Source: Rossellomorea aquimaris (GTDB taxonomy: Bacteria; Bacillota; Bacilli; Bacillales; Bacillaceae_B). From it: a DNA stretch of 64,000 nt. The stretch spans positions 1 to 64,000 of the forward strand of contig NZ_JAIVAR010000004.1 of NCBI RefSeq assembly GCF_020171925.1, written 5' to 3'. Below, piece by piece: positions 31,660 to 40,917 of the stretch. Every line of letters starts with the position of its first letter. Positions within the stretch are counted from its first letter, which is position 1. The position numbers and the translations under genes are program-made. The notes beneath the pieces were generated by a model. The model did not search any database, was not told the DNA's origin, and saw only the letters and a list, made by a program, of their open reading frames with translations.

Positions 31660-31911
31660 ATGCCAAACATTAAATCTGCTATCAAGCGCGTTAAAACTAG
31701 CAACGAGCGCAACGCACAAAATGCTACTGTAAAATCTTCTATGCGTACTGCTGTGAAGAAAGCAGAAGCTGCAGTTGCAAACGGTGCTGAAAACGCTAAA
31801 GAACTAACTTATGATGCAATCAGCCAATTAGACAAAGCAGCTCAAAAAGGTCTTATCCACAAAAACGCTGCAGATCGTCAAAAATCTCGTCTAATGAAAA
31901 AAGCAAACTAA
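31660..31911 (+). CDS. rpsT: 30S ribosomal protein S20
   Basis: bS20 binds 16S rRNA early in 30S assembly. The 83-residue, lysine- and alanine-rich helical protein begins [20 protein letters not shown]. The ATG at 31660 has AGGAGGTGACAGGA upstream; a GTG-type start three codons earlier overlaps that SD. Single-gene unit with its own promoter and terminator; codon choice shows the highly expressed pattern. Confidence 0.97.
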   Translation: MPNIKSAIKRVKTSNERNAQNATVKSSMRTAVKKAEAAVANGAENAKELTYDAISQLDKAAQKGLIHKNAADRQKSRLMKKAN

Positions 31912-31966
31912 TTTGAAAAGTTCAAGGCTGACCCCTCGAGGGATTTGGCACTGGAGCTAATCAATG

Positions 31967-32001
31967 AAAAAACCACTGGAGTCCATCCAGTGGTTTTTTT
32001 T
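31967..32001 (+). terminator. Terminator after rpsT
   Basis: AACCACTGG and CCAGTGGTT form a stem followed by eight T; the A-run on the other side lets it serve holA on the opposite strand too. Confidence 0.9.
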
Positions 32002-32061
32002 GCTCTTTCACACGAAGAAGCAATCGACGGTTATTTTTTTCATCATGCGAATTCTTCGTGA

Positions 32062-33081
32062 TTACATTTCATTCAACTTCAGAAGGAACATTTCGATCAT
32101 GAGCTCCTTTTTGACTCTCCCCGTTTTAATTTCATAATCACCTTCAGAGAGCATCTCAATGATTTTTGCCAGCTGGCTGTCATTGAAATGTTTGGCATGT
32201 CCTGCAGCAAGCTTCACCCGAAAAGGATGGACTTTCAATGAGGTGGCAATCTTCTGTTGTCCATAGCCCCTTCTTGATAATTCTTTCGTTCCGTAAATCA
32301 ACCTGAATTGACCGGCAAGGATTGAAAGGATCTTCAAGGGCTCTTCATTTTGCTTCAGTAAATCGTAATAGATACGAAGCGCCTCATCGATCCTCCTCTG
32401 CACGACTTTATCAACGAGCGCAAAGATATTCTGCTCCAGGGAGCGGGCCGTTAACTTTTCTACCGCGGCTGCATCGATATGACTTGTATCGCTTGCATAC
32501 AGTGACAGCTTGTCCAATTCTTGGGTGAGCATCATCAGATTCGTACCGGCGAGTGTCAATAACAGTTCGATGGCGTCTTCATCGATTTGAACAGAATTTT
32601 CAGCGGCCCTCTCCCTCACCCACACTTTTAATTCTTGTTCATTGAGTTTTTTTGCTTCAACGACTTCAGCACTTTTCTTCAGGGCCTTGGTGATCTTCTT
32701 TCGTTCATCCAGCTTTTCATACCGGGCCGTCAGTACAAGGATGGTATAGGGGGCAGGGGATTCTATGTATTGTTCCAAACGCTTGATGTTATGTTCTACC
32801 TTTTCCTTCGTTTTTTCCGCCGTAAGGAAAACGGGGTTGTCCAGGATGACGACACGCCTCTCCCCCATAAATGGAAACGTTTCAGCGTCTTCAATCGCCA
32901 ATTCTACGGGCGTCTCTTCCAAATCATATTTAGAAAAATTAAAATCCATTTCTTCTTCTGTCAATGCTTGAGAAACGATTTTCTGTTTTGTTTCATTGAT
33001 TAAAAAGGATTCATTTCCATATACTAAATAAATAGCAGCAAACTGCGATCTTTCAATTTTTTTCCAAGTATTAATAACCAA
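32062..33081 (-). CDS. holA: DNA polymerase III subunit delta (HolA)
   Basis: The delta subunit opens the beta sliding clamp within the clamp loader. The 339-residue protein has the delta-type AAA+ fold: YLVYGNESFLINE, the clamp-contacting SFPFMGERRVVIL region (here ETFPFMGERRVVIL) and the C-terminal collar domain. The start is set to TTG 33081 (residues VINTWKKIERSQ follow), with TTGGAGAG seven bases before it; the ATG 21 codons upstream has no SD and would add residues absent from homologues. Corresponds to B. subtilis YqeN. Confidence 0.92.
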   Translation of the reverse strand: MVINTWKKIERSQFAAIYLVYGNESFLINETKQKIVSQALTEEEMDFNFSKYDLEETPVELAIEDAETFPFMGERRVVILDNPVFLTAEKTKEKVEHNIKRLEQYIESPAPYTILVLTARYEKLDERKKITKALKKSAEVVEAKKLNEQELKVWVRERAAENSVQIDEDAIELLLTLAGTNLMMLTQELDKLSLYASDTSHIDAAAVEKLTARSLEQNIFALVDKVVQRRIDEALRIYYDLLKQNEEPLKILSILAGQFRLIYGTKELSRRGYGQQKIATSLKVHPFRVKLAAGHAKHFNDSQLAKIIEMLSEGDYEIKTGRVKKELMIEMFLLKLNEM

Positions 33082-33198
33082 GTCAGCACTCTCCAATAAC
33101 TGATTTATCCTCTCTATGTTAAAAAAGCTTTGGGGATTTGACAAGTGGGTAGGGGACGCCCGGACTGAAAGAGGGACACCCCCTATATCTATATTAAC

Positions 33199-33234
33199 GT
33201 TGACGCGGAAGACCTAGGACCCTTTCGCGTCAAC
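33199..33234. repeat. Unassigned 9-bp inverted repeat upstream of yqzM
   Basis: GTTGACGCG and CGCGTCAAC are separated by 18 nt, between the divergent holA and yqzM. No T-run follows on either strand, so it is not a standard terminator; an operator or leader hairpin is possible. Confidence 0.4.
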
Positions 33235-33377
33235 GGTATTCCTTTACAATGATTAGTGTCTCCCCGATGCGGGGAACTTATATGTGACAACTCTTGTCAT
33301 TAAAGGAAAAAGTACAGCGAAGTATAGATTTTTTCAAAACGATGTTCTATACTAGAATAGAAATAGGAGGGGTAGTT

Positions 33378-33512
33378 GTGAACCAATTTGAAGAAAGTGT
33401 ACAATCAAAGAGAAATGACGCAGTAGATTCTGGTGTCGGCTTTATCGTTTCATTTGGATTCTTTGCTACGATGTTTATTATCGGGACTGTCATTAAGCTG
33501 ATTGGATCTTAA
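33378..33512 (+). CDS. yqzM: YqzM family protein
   Basis: The 44-residue protein reads NQFEESVQSKRNDAVDSGVG after the GTG start and ends with a membrane span (about 20-42). It matches the YqzM family, a conserved short membrane protein next to holA/comEC with no known function. The GTG at 33378 is preceded by AGGAGGGG; the ATG 28 codons upstream in the same frame has no SD. Confidence 0.88.
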   Translation: MNQFEESVQSKRNDAVDSGVGFIVSFGFFATMFIIGTVIKLIGS

Positions 33513-33540
33513 TGAAAAGACATAAGGGGAAGACCCAAAA

Positions 33541-33717
33541 ATGTCCGGTTTCTTCAAATTCCAAATATGGTACTTAAAAAACGTATCATACAAGTGGGTT
33601 GAAGGCCTGACGCTTTTGCGGTCTGCCCCTTTTTCTTTAGCGCTTAATGTGTGTTGGTACTACATACTATGGATGTTGGGCAAAAAACGTTCCATGTTCA
33701 CCCAAAAAACGATATGA
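33541..33717 (+). CDS. Possible small protein downstream of yqzM (58 codons), unrecognised
   Basis: An ATG at 33541 preceded by AAGGGGAAG (8-nt spacing) opens a 58-residue frame rich in aromatic residues with one possible membrane segment near the middle. It begins 28 bp after yqzM, without an intervening terminator. Its last 17 codons run antisense to the 3' end of comEC. I recognise no family. The good SD argues for it, the overlap and lack of known homologue against. Confidence 0.25.
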   Translation: MSGFFKFQIWYLKNVSYKWVEGLTLLRSAPFSLALNVCWYYILWMLGKKRSMFTQKTI

Positions 33718-35961
33718 AAGTGCCCCATGTTCTGCCGTTGTGTGGATGACGATCTTTTGCTCATCCAGCCTTTTTATCACATCTGGATGAGGGTGACCGA
33801 ACCGATTTGACCTTCCAGCAGAAATGACGGCGAAGGAAGGCTTGAGTTCGTCAAGGAATGCTTCTGTCGTTGATGTATCGCTGCCATGATGCCCTACTTT
33901 CAACACATCAACCACCAAATCGTACCTCTCTATAAACTCCCTTTCCCCCTCTTCTTCCAAATCCCCTGTAAACAACCACTTAAGTCCCCCGATTTCAGTG
34001 AACACTACCAGTGAATCATTATTTCCAGCATACTCAACATCTATAGGAGATAGGATATGAAACGAATTCTTTTCAGACCCCCAACGATAAGGGGAATACA
34101 CTTGATTTACTTCAATTCCTTTCCTTGTTGCCCTGCTAACGAGCATTTCCATTTCCTTTTTCACCTGGCTGTTGGGAGTGATCATTATTTCTTTTATGAG
34201 CATCGAATCAATCAACTCTTCCGCCCCTCCGATATGATCATGGTCTGCATGAGTGAGGATCAATTTATCAAGTGAGGTCACACCTTTACTCTTCAACAGG
34301 GGGAGAAGTACATCTTCTGCGATTGAATACTCATTCGTTTTTCTTTTCCAGCCTTCTTCTTCGAACGTTACCACCCCACCTGTATCAATCAAGTATGCCC
34401 CTCTGTTGAAAGGTAGTTTTATGAGAATCGAGTCACCCTGTCCCACATCGATGAAGACGACTTCCCCATAAGGATCAAAATGTTCCCACTGCGTATGGAG
34501 AACAATGATGATACAAAGGACCATCGAGGCACCGAATCCCTTCCCCTTTTCCAAACCCTTGAAAATGATTCCGATCAATAGAATATATCCAATCGTCACC
34601 AACATATGAGGCTTTCCGAGAACAACTGTATTCAAGGGATTGCCTGCAAGCATTGCGGTTATCTTACTCAATCCCTCCAGTAACCACCCATACAGAATGA
34701 GCGGCATTGAAAACTCACCCGGAATCGATACGTGTAAGAGGAAAGTGATGAGCGCCATCGGAAGGACGATCAACGAATAAACGGGGACGAAGAAGAGATT
34801 TGAAACAAATCCAATCAATGAAAATTCATAAAAATGAAAGACGAGGACGGGCATGGAAGATAACTGAGCGATTACCGTCACCTTCAACAATTGAGGAAAA
34901 GTGGAGTTCGACGAGAGGATGCTTCCAGAAGACAATACCAATGAAAAACTGACAGCGAAAGAAAGTTGGAATCCAATATCAAAAACATAATAAGGATCGA
35001 TAAAAAGAAGACAGATGAATATGACAGACAAGCTGTCCAATACAGTCAGTTTCAGTCCGAATTTCCGTGTGAAGATCAGAATGGCCAACATGAATGAAGC
35101 GCGGATTACAGGCGGCGCACCTCCCGTGATGACCATATAGAAACATAAAAAGACGATTAGCATCCAGGAAGAAGATTCACGCGATATCCCGATTCTGAGA
35201 AGAAGGTAATAGAAACAGCCGAATATCAAGCCAACGTGCAGACCTGAAATGGCAAGCAAGTGAATAATCCCCAGTTCCCGATAAGACTCCATTATCTCCC
35301 CTGGAATCCTCGCTGTCTCACCGAATACCAGAGCCTGGGTCATTCCGATCGTTCCTTCCGGAAACTGCTCTTCTATATACTTTAACCCTTTCAGCCTCCA
35401 ATTGGCGAGCAGATATCTGCCATCGATATTCAGAGAGTCGCATCCATCAATGGACTCAATTTTCAGCACCCAGTGAATCCCCCTTTCATAGAGATAGTTC
35501 CTGTAATTAAACAGATGGGGATTGGAGTTCCCGGACGGCTTTTCAAGTGTGCCATGTACGTTGCACACGACCCCGGGATGGAGTCCGTTCATGATTTCAA
35601 CTTGATCCTGAGAGGGTATCCGATAAGTATATGCGACTTCTTCGTGTTGGGCTTTCCCGTAACCGCGCATCGAATCACCATCAATAAAGGGGATGGAATC
35701 AAATGTCATTTGAAGATCTTTGATTTGTGGAGAGAGTGTTGTTCTTTGTTTACTTTCATGGAATTCAGTCATGGAAAATGCCGAGAAAAAGGTGATCAAG
35801 CAGACCATCCAGAGGGTAGTAGATGATTCCCGCTTCAGGAGCGAGAGGATAAGGAAGGAAAGAAAGAAGGCACCCCATGGGGATTGAAGTGCCAAGAGAC
35901 AGCCCGATACAGTTGAGGCTGCCAGGGAGAGCATGAGATAATCATGGATTCCCTTATTCAT
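33667..35961 (-). CDS. comEC: Competence channel protein ComEC
   Basis: ComEC forms the channel through which one DNA strand enters the cytoplasm during transformation. The 764-residue protein has an N-terminal OB-like extracellular part, the multi-span competence domain (AISGLHVGLIFGCFYYLLL onward) and a C-terminal metallo-beta-lactamase domain with VFIDVGQGDSIL, LTHADHDHIGG and GHHGSDTS, the proposed nuclease for the non-transported strand. The start at 35961 overlaps comEB by 8 bp (ATGAATAA), indicating coupled translation. All key motifs are present. Confidence 0.95.
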   Translation of the reverse strand: MNKGIHDYLMLSLAASTVSGCLLALQSPWGAFFLSFLILSLLKRESSTTLWMVCLITFFSAFSMTEFHESKQRTTLSPQIKDLQMTFDSIPFIDGDSMRGYGKAQHEEVAYTYRIPSQDQVEIMNGLHPGVVCNVHGTLEKPSGNSNPHLFNYRNYLYERGIHWVLKIESIDGCDSLNIDGRYLLANWRLKGLKYIEEQFPEGTIGMTQALVFGETARIPGEIMESYRELGIIHLLAISGLHVGLIFGCFYYLLLRIGISRESSSWMLIVFLCFYMVITGGAPPVIRASFMLAILIFTRKFGLKLTVLDSLSVIFICLLFIDPYYVFDIGFQLSFAVSFSLVLSSGSILSSNSTFPQLLKVTVIAQLSSMPVLVFHFYEFSLIGFVSNLFFVPVYSLIVLPMALITFLLHVSIPGEFSMPLILYGWLLEGLSKITAMLAGNPLNTVVLGKPHMLVTIGYILLIGIIFKGLEKGKGFGASMVLCIIIVLHTQWEHFDPYGEVVFIDVGQGDSILIKLPFNRGAYLIDTGGVVTFEEEGWKRKTNEYSIAEDVLLPLLKSKGVTSLDKLILTHADHDHIGGAEELIDSMLIKEIMITPNSQVKKEMEMLVSRATRKGIEVNQVYSPYRWGSEKNSFHILSPIDVEYAGNNDSLVVFTEIGGLKWLFTGDLEEEGEREFIERYDLVVDVLKVGHHGSDTSTTEAFLDELKPSFAVISAGRSNRFGHPHPDVIKRLDEQKIVIHTTAEHGALSYRFLGEHGTFFAQHP

Positions 35962-36517
35962 TAAACAGATGTATGTATTCTTGCTCGTATTTATCGATTG
36001 TTTCCTGATTGCCACCATTATGGCGAAGTTCTTCAATCAATTCAAGGACAAAACGTGATTTCTCCTTATTTTTCGGATCGATGCTTTTTTCCTCAAAAGG
36101 TACTTTTTCCACCCTTACTTCAGCCTGTTGAAACAACTGTGCTGCGTATGGATGGTTTTTATAATCAGTAGCATAATATACCGTCTTGATTCCCGCTTGT
36201 ACAATGGCCTTACAGCACTGCAGGCAAGGAAAATGGGTTACATATATTTCTGCCCCATCTGTCCCTACCCCGAACTTTGCACACTGCAGCAGGGCATTCA
36301 TTTCTGCGTGAATGGTTCTCACACAGTGGTTGTCGATGACATAGCAGCCTTCGTCGATGCAATGGTCCCCACCCGCGATCGAGCCATTATATCCCCCTGC
36401 AATGATCCTTTTATCCCGGACAATCGTAGCGCCGACAGTCAGACGGGTACAAGTGCTCCTCAGTGCCAGCAAATGACTCTGGGCCATAAAGTATTGGTGC
36501 CAAGCAATTCGTTTCAT
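35954..36517 (-). CDS. comEB: ComE operon protein 2, dCMP deaminase family (ComEB)
   Basis: The 187-residue protein belongs to the cytidine/deoxycytidylate deaminase family; in B. subtilis comEB is not required for transformation. Zinc ligands lie in TIHAEMNA (His, catalytic Glu) and PCLQCC. The ATG at 36517 gives MKRIAWHQYFMAQSH as in homologues; a GTG four codons upstream is an alternative. It overlaps comEC at its end and follows comEA. Confidence 0.93.
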   Translation of the reverse strand: MKRIAWHQYFMAQSHLLALRSTCTRLTVGATIVRDKRIIAGGYNGSIAGGDHCIDEGCYVIDNHCVRTIHAEMNALLQCAKFGVGTDGAEIYVTHFPCLQCCKAIVQAGIKTVYYATDYKNHPYAAQLFQQAEVRVEKVPFEEKSIDPKNKEKSRFVLELIEELRHNGGNQETIDKYEQEYIHLFNE

Positions 36518-36586
36518 TTTTTCTCCCACCCCTTCTCATTTCGGTATCTTCCTTTAGTGTATAAAGAGCATGAATGATTCGTCAAT

Positions 36587-37219
36587 TCATTGGACGAAAA
36601 TATGCTCCTTTAATTTTTCGAATGTTTTTTCTCCTATCCCGGAAATGTTTTTGATATCTTCAATTTTTTTGAAAGGTCCATTCTCTTCCCTGTACTGCAC
36701 GAATGTTGCAGCCTTTGCAGGGCCGATTCCTGGCAGGGAATCAAAATCTTCCTCTGTAGCAGCGTTCAGATTGACTTTGTCCTTCTCCGGACTGCCCTCC
36801 ATTCCTTGCACGACAGGAAACTCAGCAGCCGCCTCTCCTTTTTTGGGAACATAAATGAGCATCTCATCGGTCACCTTGATGGCAAGATTAATAACGCTGC
36901 TCTCTGCATTGGAAGTGAAACCACCAGCCTTGTCGATGACAAATTTCAGCCTTGTACCCGATTCCACTTGATATAGCCCCGGTTCTTGAACTTCCCCCTT
37001 TAGGTCCACGTATACACTTTCATCCTGCTTTGCCTCTTTATGACGAGGATCGGAATCTGTTTCTTCTACGATCGGTTCACCTGCCGCCACTCCCAAGGGT
37101 GTGATTTCCGCCTCATCTTGATGCCCGCCTATGAACATGTATAAATAAACGGCTAGACTAACTGAAATTAATGAGAGGATGAAAAAGATCCTTTTATATT
37201 TCTCAAACATTGTCTGCAT
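36587..37219 (-). CDS. comEA: Competence DNA receptor ComEA
   Basis: ComEA is the membrane-anchored double-stranded DNA receptor of the transformation machinery. The 210-residue protein has an N-terminal membrane anchor (about 10-32), a low-complexity linker, an SLBB domain (VYVDLKGEVQEPGLYQVESGTRL) and a C-terminal helix-hairpin-helix pair (FDSLPGIGPAKAATFVQYREENGPF; ISGIGEKTFEKL) that binds DNA. The ATG at 37219 is chosen for its GGGGTGA SD; the longer frame adds 29 unsupported residues. Confidence 0.95.
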   Translation of the reverse strand: MQTMFEKYKRIFFILSLISVSLAVYLYMFIGGHQDEAEITPLGVAAGEPIVEETDSDPRHKEAKQDESVYVDLKGEVQEPGLYQVESGTRLKFVIDKAGGFTSNAESSVINLAIKVTDEMLIYVPKKGEAAAEFPVVQGMEGSPEKDKVNLNAATEEDFDSLPGIGPAKAATFVQYREENGPFKKIEDIKNISGIGEKTFEKLKEHIFVQ

Positions 37220-37354
37220 GTTGAAAATCACCCCGTTTGGAATATTCATTGTACGCATTTCATAAGTTGTAGGAGAAAACAATTTTATTGGATATTCTTT
37301 TTTCATGCCTATATAGGGGGCTTGCGTATCAGATTATAAAAATCACCTCGGATT

Positions 37355-37378
37355 AAAATACCTACATGATGGTATTTT
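37355..37378. promoter_or_regulatory. Palindrome in the comEA-comER divergent region
   Basis: AAAATACC and GGTATTTT, perfect 8-bp arms around 8 nt, lie between divergent starts where a terminator is not expected. It is not a clear ComK box (AAAAN5TTTT pairs). A regulator-binding site is a reasonable guess. Confidence 0.4.
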
Positions 37379-37464
37379 CTTTTGTGTTGGCCTTTTGTCT
37401 GGATGAAGGTTGATTATGACGATCGCTGGTGGAAATTCACACTAGAAAGTAAGGAGGGCTGCAT

Positions 37465-38283
37465 ATGAAGGTAGGTATTATCGGGACTGGGAATATGGGG
37501 AAAGTGATAATAGAGGCTCTGATCGAGTCAAAAGCGATTTCACCGTCCCAACTTTATATGACGAATCGGACGTTGGATAAAGCAGAGGAAATTCAAAAGA
37601 CGACTGGGGGAAATGTAAAAAAGACAAACAGGGAAGTCATCAAGTCATGTGATATCGTATTCATTTGTGTCAAACCTCATCATGTTCACGGAGTCATCGA
37701 GGAGAACCGGGATGATTTTACAAAGGATAAATGTGTCGTTTCTATCACAAGTCCGGTAAGTGTAGATCAATTACAATCGATGATTCCTTGTTCTTGTGCA
37801 CGTTTCATTCCGAGTATCACAAACCGCGCACTGAGCGGGGTATCACTGTTGACATTTGGAAGCAACTGTACTGAGAAATGGAGGAACGACTTGAAAGACC
37901 TTGTGACACATATTTCCACACCTGTAACCATTGAGGAGGATGTCACAAGGGTGGCGTCTGATATCGTGAGCTGTGGGCCAGCTTTTTTCAGCTATTTGAC
38001 ACAGAGATTCATCAATGCTGCCGTCGATGTGACGAAAATCGATTCAGAGACTGCTACGGTCCTTGCTTCAGAGATGTTAGTCGGATTAGGGGATTTGTTA
38101 AAGAAAGATATTTATACATTACCGACATTGCAAGAAAAGGTATGTGTAAAAGGCGGAGTGACAGGGATAGGCATTGCCGTGATGGAGAAGGAATTGGGCG
38201 ATGTGTTTGAGCAATTATTCGAGGCGACACAGAAAAAATTCGAAGACGATACGACTGAAACCCAATCACAATTCGGAGTCTAA
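37465..38283 (+). CDS. comER: ComER, pyrroline-5-carboxylate reductase-like protein
   Basis: The 272-residue protein has the N-terminal NAD(P)-binding fold (MKVGIIGTGNMGKVIIEAL) and the P5CR-type dimerisation domain with KGGVTGIG. In B. subtilis comER lies divergent to comEA and is reported to affect sporulation and biofilm signalling rather than DNA uptake. AAGGAGGGCTGCAT precedes the ATG. Proline synthesis is not implied by context. Confidence 0.93.
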   Translation: MKVGIIGTGNMGKVIIEALIESKAISPSQLYMTNRTLDKAEEIQKTTGGNVKKTNREVIKSCDIVFICVKPHHVHGVIEENRDDFTKDKCVVSITSPVSVDQLQSMIPCSCARFIPSITNRALSGVSLLTFGSNCTEKWRNDLKDLVTHISTPVTIEEDVTRVASDIVSCGPAFFSYLTQRFINAAVDVTKIDSETATVLASEMLVGLGDLLKKDIYTLPTLQEKVCVKGGVTGIGIAVMEKELGDVFEQLFEATQKKFEDDTTETQSQFGV

Positions 38284-38351
38284 TCAGGCTCCTTATTTTA
38301 TTTCGACACAAACATCGAAATTCCTGCATGAATTCCTGGTTAAAAAGAAAT

Positions 38352-38390
38352 AAACCGGAATGACACGAATGTCATTCCGGTTTATTTTTT
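38352..38390. terminator. Bidirectional terminator between comER and yqeM
   Basis: AAACCGGAATGAC and GTCATTCCGGTTT flank an ACGAAT loop, followed by TATTTTTTT on the plus strand; the A-rich left side serves the minus strand. The yqeM stop codon lies within the T-run. Confidence 0.85.
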
Positions 38391-39128
38391 TCTGCAGGTG
38401 AAGAAAATCCGTTCGCTATCATGGGATGGCGGCAATTCTTGAAAGTCTGCCGTACTACTCAACACCTCGAATCCTGAAGAATCCAGCCATTCGGTAAGCT
38501 GTAAAACAGGATATGTACGCTGCTTATGAAGCTCCTCCACTCGTTCATAGAGACCGGTGTGTTCATCAAGAACAAAGAAGGTCAATTCATGTTCCACACT
38601 ATTCGGTGCTTCACCAGGGAAACAATCCCATATGTAAGATACAGAGTCGTCATTCAACGTAAAGGTGCTGTTCATGAATACTTGTGACATTTTATAGAGG
38701 GAATGCACATCAAATAGGAAGAGTCCGTCTTTTCTCAAATGCCGATGTACGTGATCAAATGTCCTGATTACGTCTTCTTCCGTCTCCAGATAATTCAGAG
38801 AGTCACAGAATATCGTGATGACATCAAATTCCCTCTGCAAGTCCAGTCTGGACATATCCTGCTGAAAAAGGGCAAGGGACTGATTACTTTCCAACGCTTT
38901 CTGCTGGGCCATAACCAACATATCTTCCGATAAATCGATCCCTGTGACCTCATACCCCTGTGAAGCGAGCCTCAGGGATAATTCGCCTGTACCACACGCA
39001 ACATCGAGAATTGACCGACCTCTTACTCCATAGGCTTCGGTTTGACGCTTGATATAGTCCAGCCAGCCTTCATAATTGACATCCTGCATTAAATAGTCAT
39101 ACAAGTAAGCAAAACGTTCATAGCTCAT
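38382..39128 (-). CDS. yqeM: Class I SAM-dependent methyltransferase YqeM
   Basis: The 248-residue protein has a Rossmann-type methyltransferase core with SILDVACGTGELSLRLASQG and a following acidic loop GIDLSEDML. Substrate is not known; it is conserved next to rsfS. Its start codon overlaps the rsfS stop by one base (TAATG), so translation is probably coupled. Confidence 0.9.
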   Translation of the reverse strand: MSYERFAYLYDYLMQDVNYEGWLDYIKRQTEAYGVRGRSILDVACGTGELSLRLASQGYEVTGIDLSEDMLVMAQQKALESNQSLALFQQDMSRLDLQREFDVITIFCDSLNYLETEEDVIRTFDHVHRHLRKDGLFLFDVHSLYKMSQVFMNSTFTLNDDSVSYIWDCFPGEAPNSVEHELTFFVLDEHTGLYERVEELHKQRTYPVLQLTEWLDSSGFEVLSSTADFQELPPSHDSERIFFTCRKK

Positions 39129-39475
39129 TAATGCGTTTCAGACACCTCGACAAATGAGGCATCTCCCCATAGTCGCTCCAGGTTATAATAACCCCTTTCA
39201 TCCTTATGGAATACGTGAGCAACGATATCACCGAGATCGACCAGGATCCAGCGTGCTTGATCAAATCCCTCAAGACGTTTAACCGTGTAGCCGTTCTCCT
39301 CTGCCTTGTCTTTCAATTCCCTTGCAATGGCCTGTACTTGTTTATCTGAATTACCATGACAGATCAGGAAATAGTCCGCAATCATTGAAATACCCTTCAT
39401 GTCAAGTACCACGATGTCTTCTGCACGTTTGTCGTCAGCCGCTTTGTAAGCTAATTCAAGTAAATTCTGTTCCAT
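39128..39475 (-). CDS. rsfS: Ribosome silencing factor RsfS
   Basis: RsfS (YqeL, Iojap family) binds uL14 on the 50S subunit and prevents subunit joining when nutrients are scarce. The 115-residue protein begins MEQNLLELAYKAADDKRAEDI and contains GDIVAHVFHKDERGYYNLERLW. The ATG at 39475 has AGAGGAGATG upstream and matches homologues. Part of the yqeG-yqeM operon. Confidence 0.95.
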   Translation of the reverse strand: MEQNLLELAYKAADDKRAEDIVVLDMKGISMIADYFLICHGNSDKQVQAIARELKDKAEENGYTVKRLEGFDQARWILVDLGDIVAHVFHKDERGYYNLERLWGDASFVEVSETH

Positions 39476-39479
39476 TTGT

Positions 39480-40046
39480 TCATCTCCTCTGTTCAAGTAC
39501 CAGTTGATTATAAAATTTGAATGTATCAGGATAAATGGGCTGTCCTTTCTTCATCAAAAAACCAACTGTGTTCTGCAATGCTTTTATGATTGCTTTATCA
39601 AGCGATTCCCTTGCCATTTCCCTTACTTCTTCAACCCCGGGAAACGAACGATTCGGCTCTATATAATCCGCCAGATAAATCACCTTATCCAACGTTGACA
39701 TATCCTCGCACCCGGATGTGTGATAGCGTATGGCATTCAATATTTCCGCATCATCAATGCCGACTTCACGCTCAACCAGGATGGCACCAACCGGGGCATG
39801 CCAAAGCTCTCCGTTATACTCTAACAAGTCTTTCGGCAACGCTTCCGATTCAATCATTCGTTTCATTTCTTCTTTATCACGGAATTTGGCGTAATCATGA
39901 AAGATCGCTGCGATCTCGGCTTTCTTCTCATCCGCCCCAAATCGACGTGCAAGCAAGATTGCCGTCTCCATCACTCCGCATGTATGGATATAGCGATGGT
40001 CCGTCAGCTGTTCTTTCACAAGTTCCAAAGCTTTTTGCCTATCCAT
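39480..40046 (-). CDS. yqeK: HD-domain Ap4A hydrolase YqeK
   Basis: YqeK proteins are HD-superfamily enzymes shown in Gram-positives to cleave diadenosine tetraphosphate symmetrically to ADP. The 188-residue protein has the metal motif YIHTCGVMETAILLARRFG, IFHDYAKF and AIRYHTSG. The ATG at 40046 overlaps nadD by 8 bp (ATGGATAG); an ATG nine bases upstream directly abuts the SD GGAGG and is unlikely. Confidence 0.93.
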   Translation of the reverse strand: MDRQKALELVKEQLTDHRYIHTCGVMETAILLARRFGADEKKAEIAAIFHDYAKFRDKEEMKRMIESEALPKDLLEYNGELWHAPVGAILVEREVGIDDAEILNAIRYHTSGCEDMSTLDKVIYLADYIEPNRSFPGVEEVREMARESLDKAIIKALQNTVGFLMKKGQPIYPDTFKFYNQLVLEQRR

Positions 40047-40608
40047 ATAGTCCATCCTCCTCTATGATCCGATACACTTCATCCGTCACAAGATAACGGA
40101 TTGATCGATGATCGCGCACAGCCTTGCGAATAAAGGACGAGGAAACCTTCAGATCCGGGACATCCACCAGCTCCACATTGTAGGGAGTTTCATGGGAGTA
40201 TTCCGGCCTGTTCACCCCGATGAACCTGACCATGTCAATTAGTTCATCGATCCTGGACCACTTTGGCAAGTATTCGATCATATCTCCGCCAATGATGAAA
40301 GAGTACTCCACTTCAGGGTCCCTTTCCTGTAACGCCTTGATTGTATCATACGTATAGGAAGGTCCTTCCCTTTCGAGCTCGATTCTTTCGATGGCGAATC
40401 TCGGATTCCCTCTGATGGCTCCCTCGAGCATCCGAATCCTTTGATCCACCGTAACGGATACATCTACCTCCTTATGCGGAGGTACATGGTTGGGCAGAAA
40501 TCGGATTTCGTCCAGTCCTGATTGATTCAATACTTGTTCGGCAATGACAAGATGGCCGATGTGGGGAGGATTGAAAGTCCCACCCAACAGGCCCACTTTT
40601 TTCTTCAT
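40039..40608 (-). CDS. nadD: Nicotinate-nucleotide adenylyltransferase NadD
   Basis: NadD converts nicotinate mononucleotide to deamido-NAD in NAD synthesis. The 189-residue nucleotidyltransferase has GGTFNPPHIGHL and the C-terminal ISSSFIRK-like KVSSSFIRKAVRD. Length equals B. subtilis YqeJ. It lies 13 bp after yhbY and overlaps yqeK. Confidence 0.96.
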   Translation of the reverse strand: MKKKVGLLGGTFNPPHIGHLVIAEQVLNQSGLDEIRFLPNHVPPHKEVDVSVTVDQRIRMLEGAIRGNPRFAIERIELEREGPSYTYDTIKALQERDPEVEYSFIIGGDMIEYLPKWSRIDELIDMVRFIGVNRPEYSHETPYNVELVDVPDLKVSSSFIRKAVRDHRSIRYLVTDEVYRIIEEDGLYG

Positions 40609-40621
40609 ATGCTACTCACCC

Positions 40622-40915
40622 TTATCGTGGCAGAGTGATTTGCTTATTTTCCTTTGATTCTTTATAAAGGACGATTGTGTTTCCGATGACTTGTACAAGT
40701 TCTGCACCAGTCCCTTCCACAAGTGCTTCTGCCACTTCTGTTTTATCCCACTCACAGTTCTGAAGGATGCTTATTTTCATAAGCTCCCTTTTTTCAAGCG
40801 CATCATCAATCTGCGCGATCATATTTTCATTTACGCCGCCTTTCCCCACTTGGAAAATCGGTGATAAATGATGTGCTTCAGAACGTAAAAATCTCTTTTG
40901 TTTACCTGTTAACAT
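40622..40915 (-). CDS. yhbY: CRM-domain ribosome assembly RNA-binding protein YhbY (YqeI)
   Basis: The 97-residue protein is a stand-alone CRM domain (LTGKQKRFLRSEAHHLSPIFQVGKGGVNE), a fold that binds pre-50S rRNA. It is 2 bp from the aroE stop. The neighbouring ribosome factors YqeH and RsfS suggest a common role in subunit assembly. Confidence 0.95.
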   Translation of the reverse strand: MLTGKQKRFLRSEAHHLSPIFQVGKGGVNENMIAQIDDALEKRELMKISILQNCEWDKTEVAEALVEGTGAELVQVIGNTIVLYKESKENKQITLPR

Positions 40916-40917
40916 TG

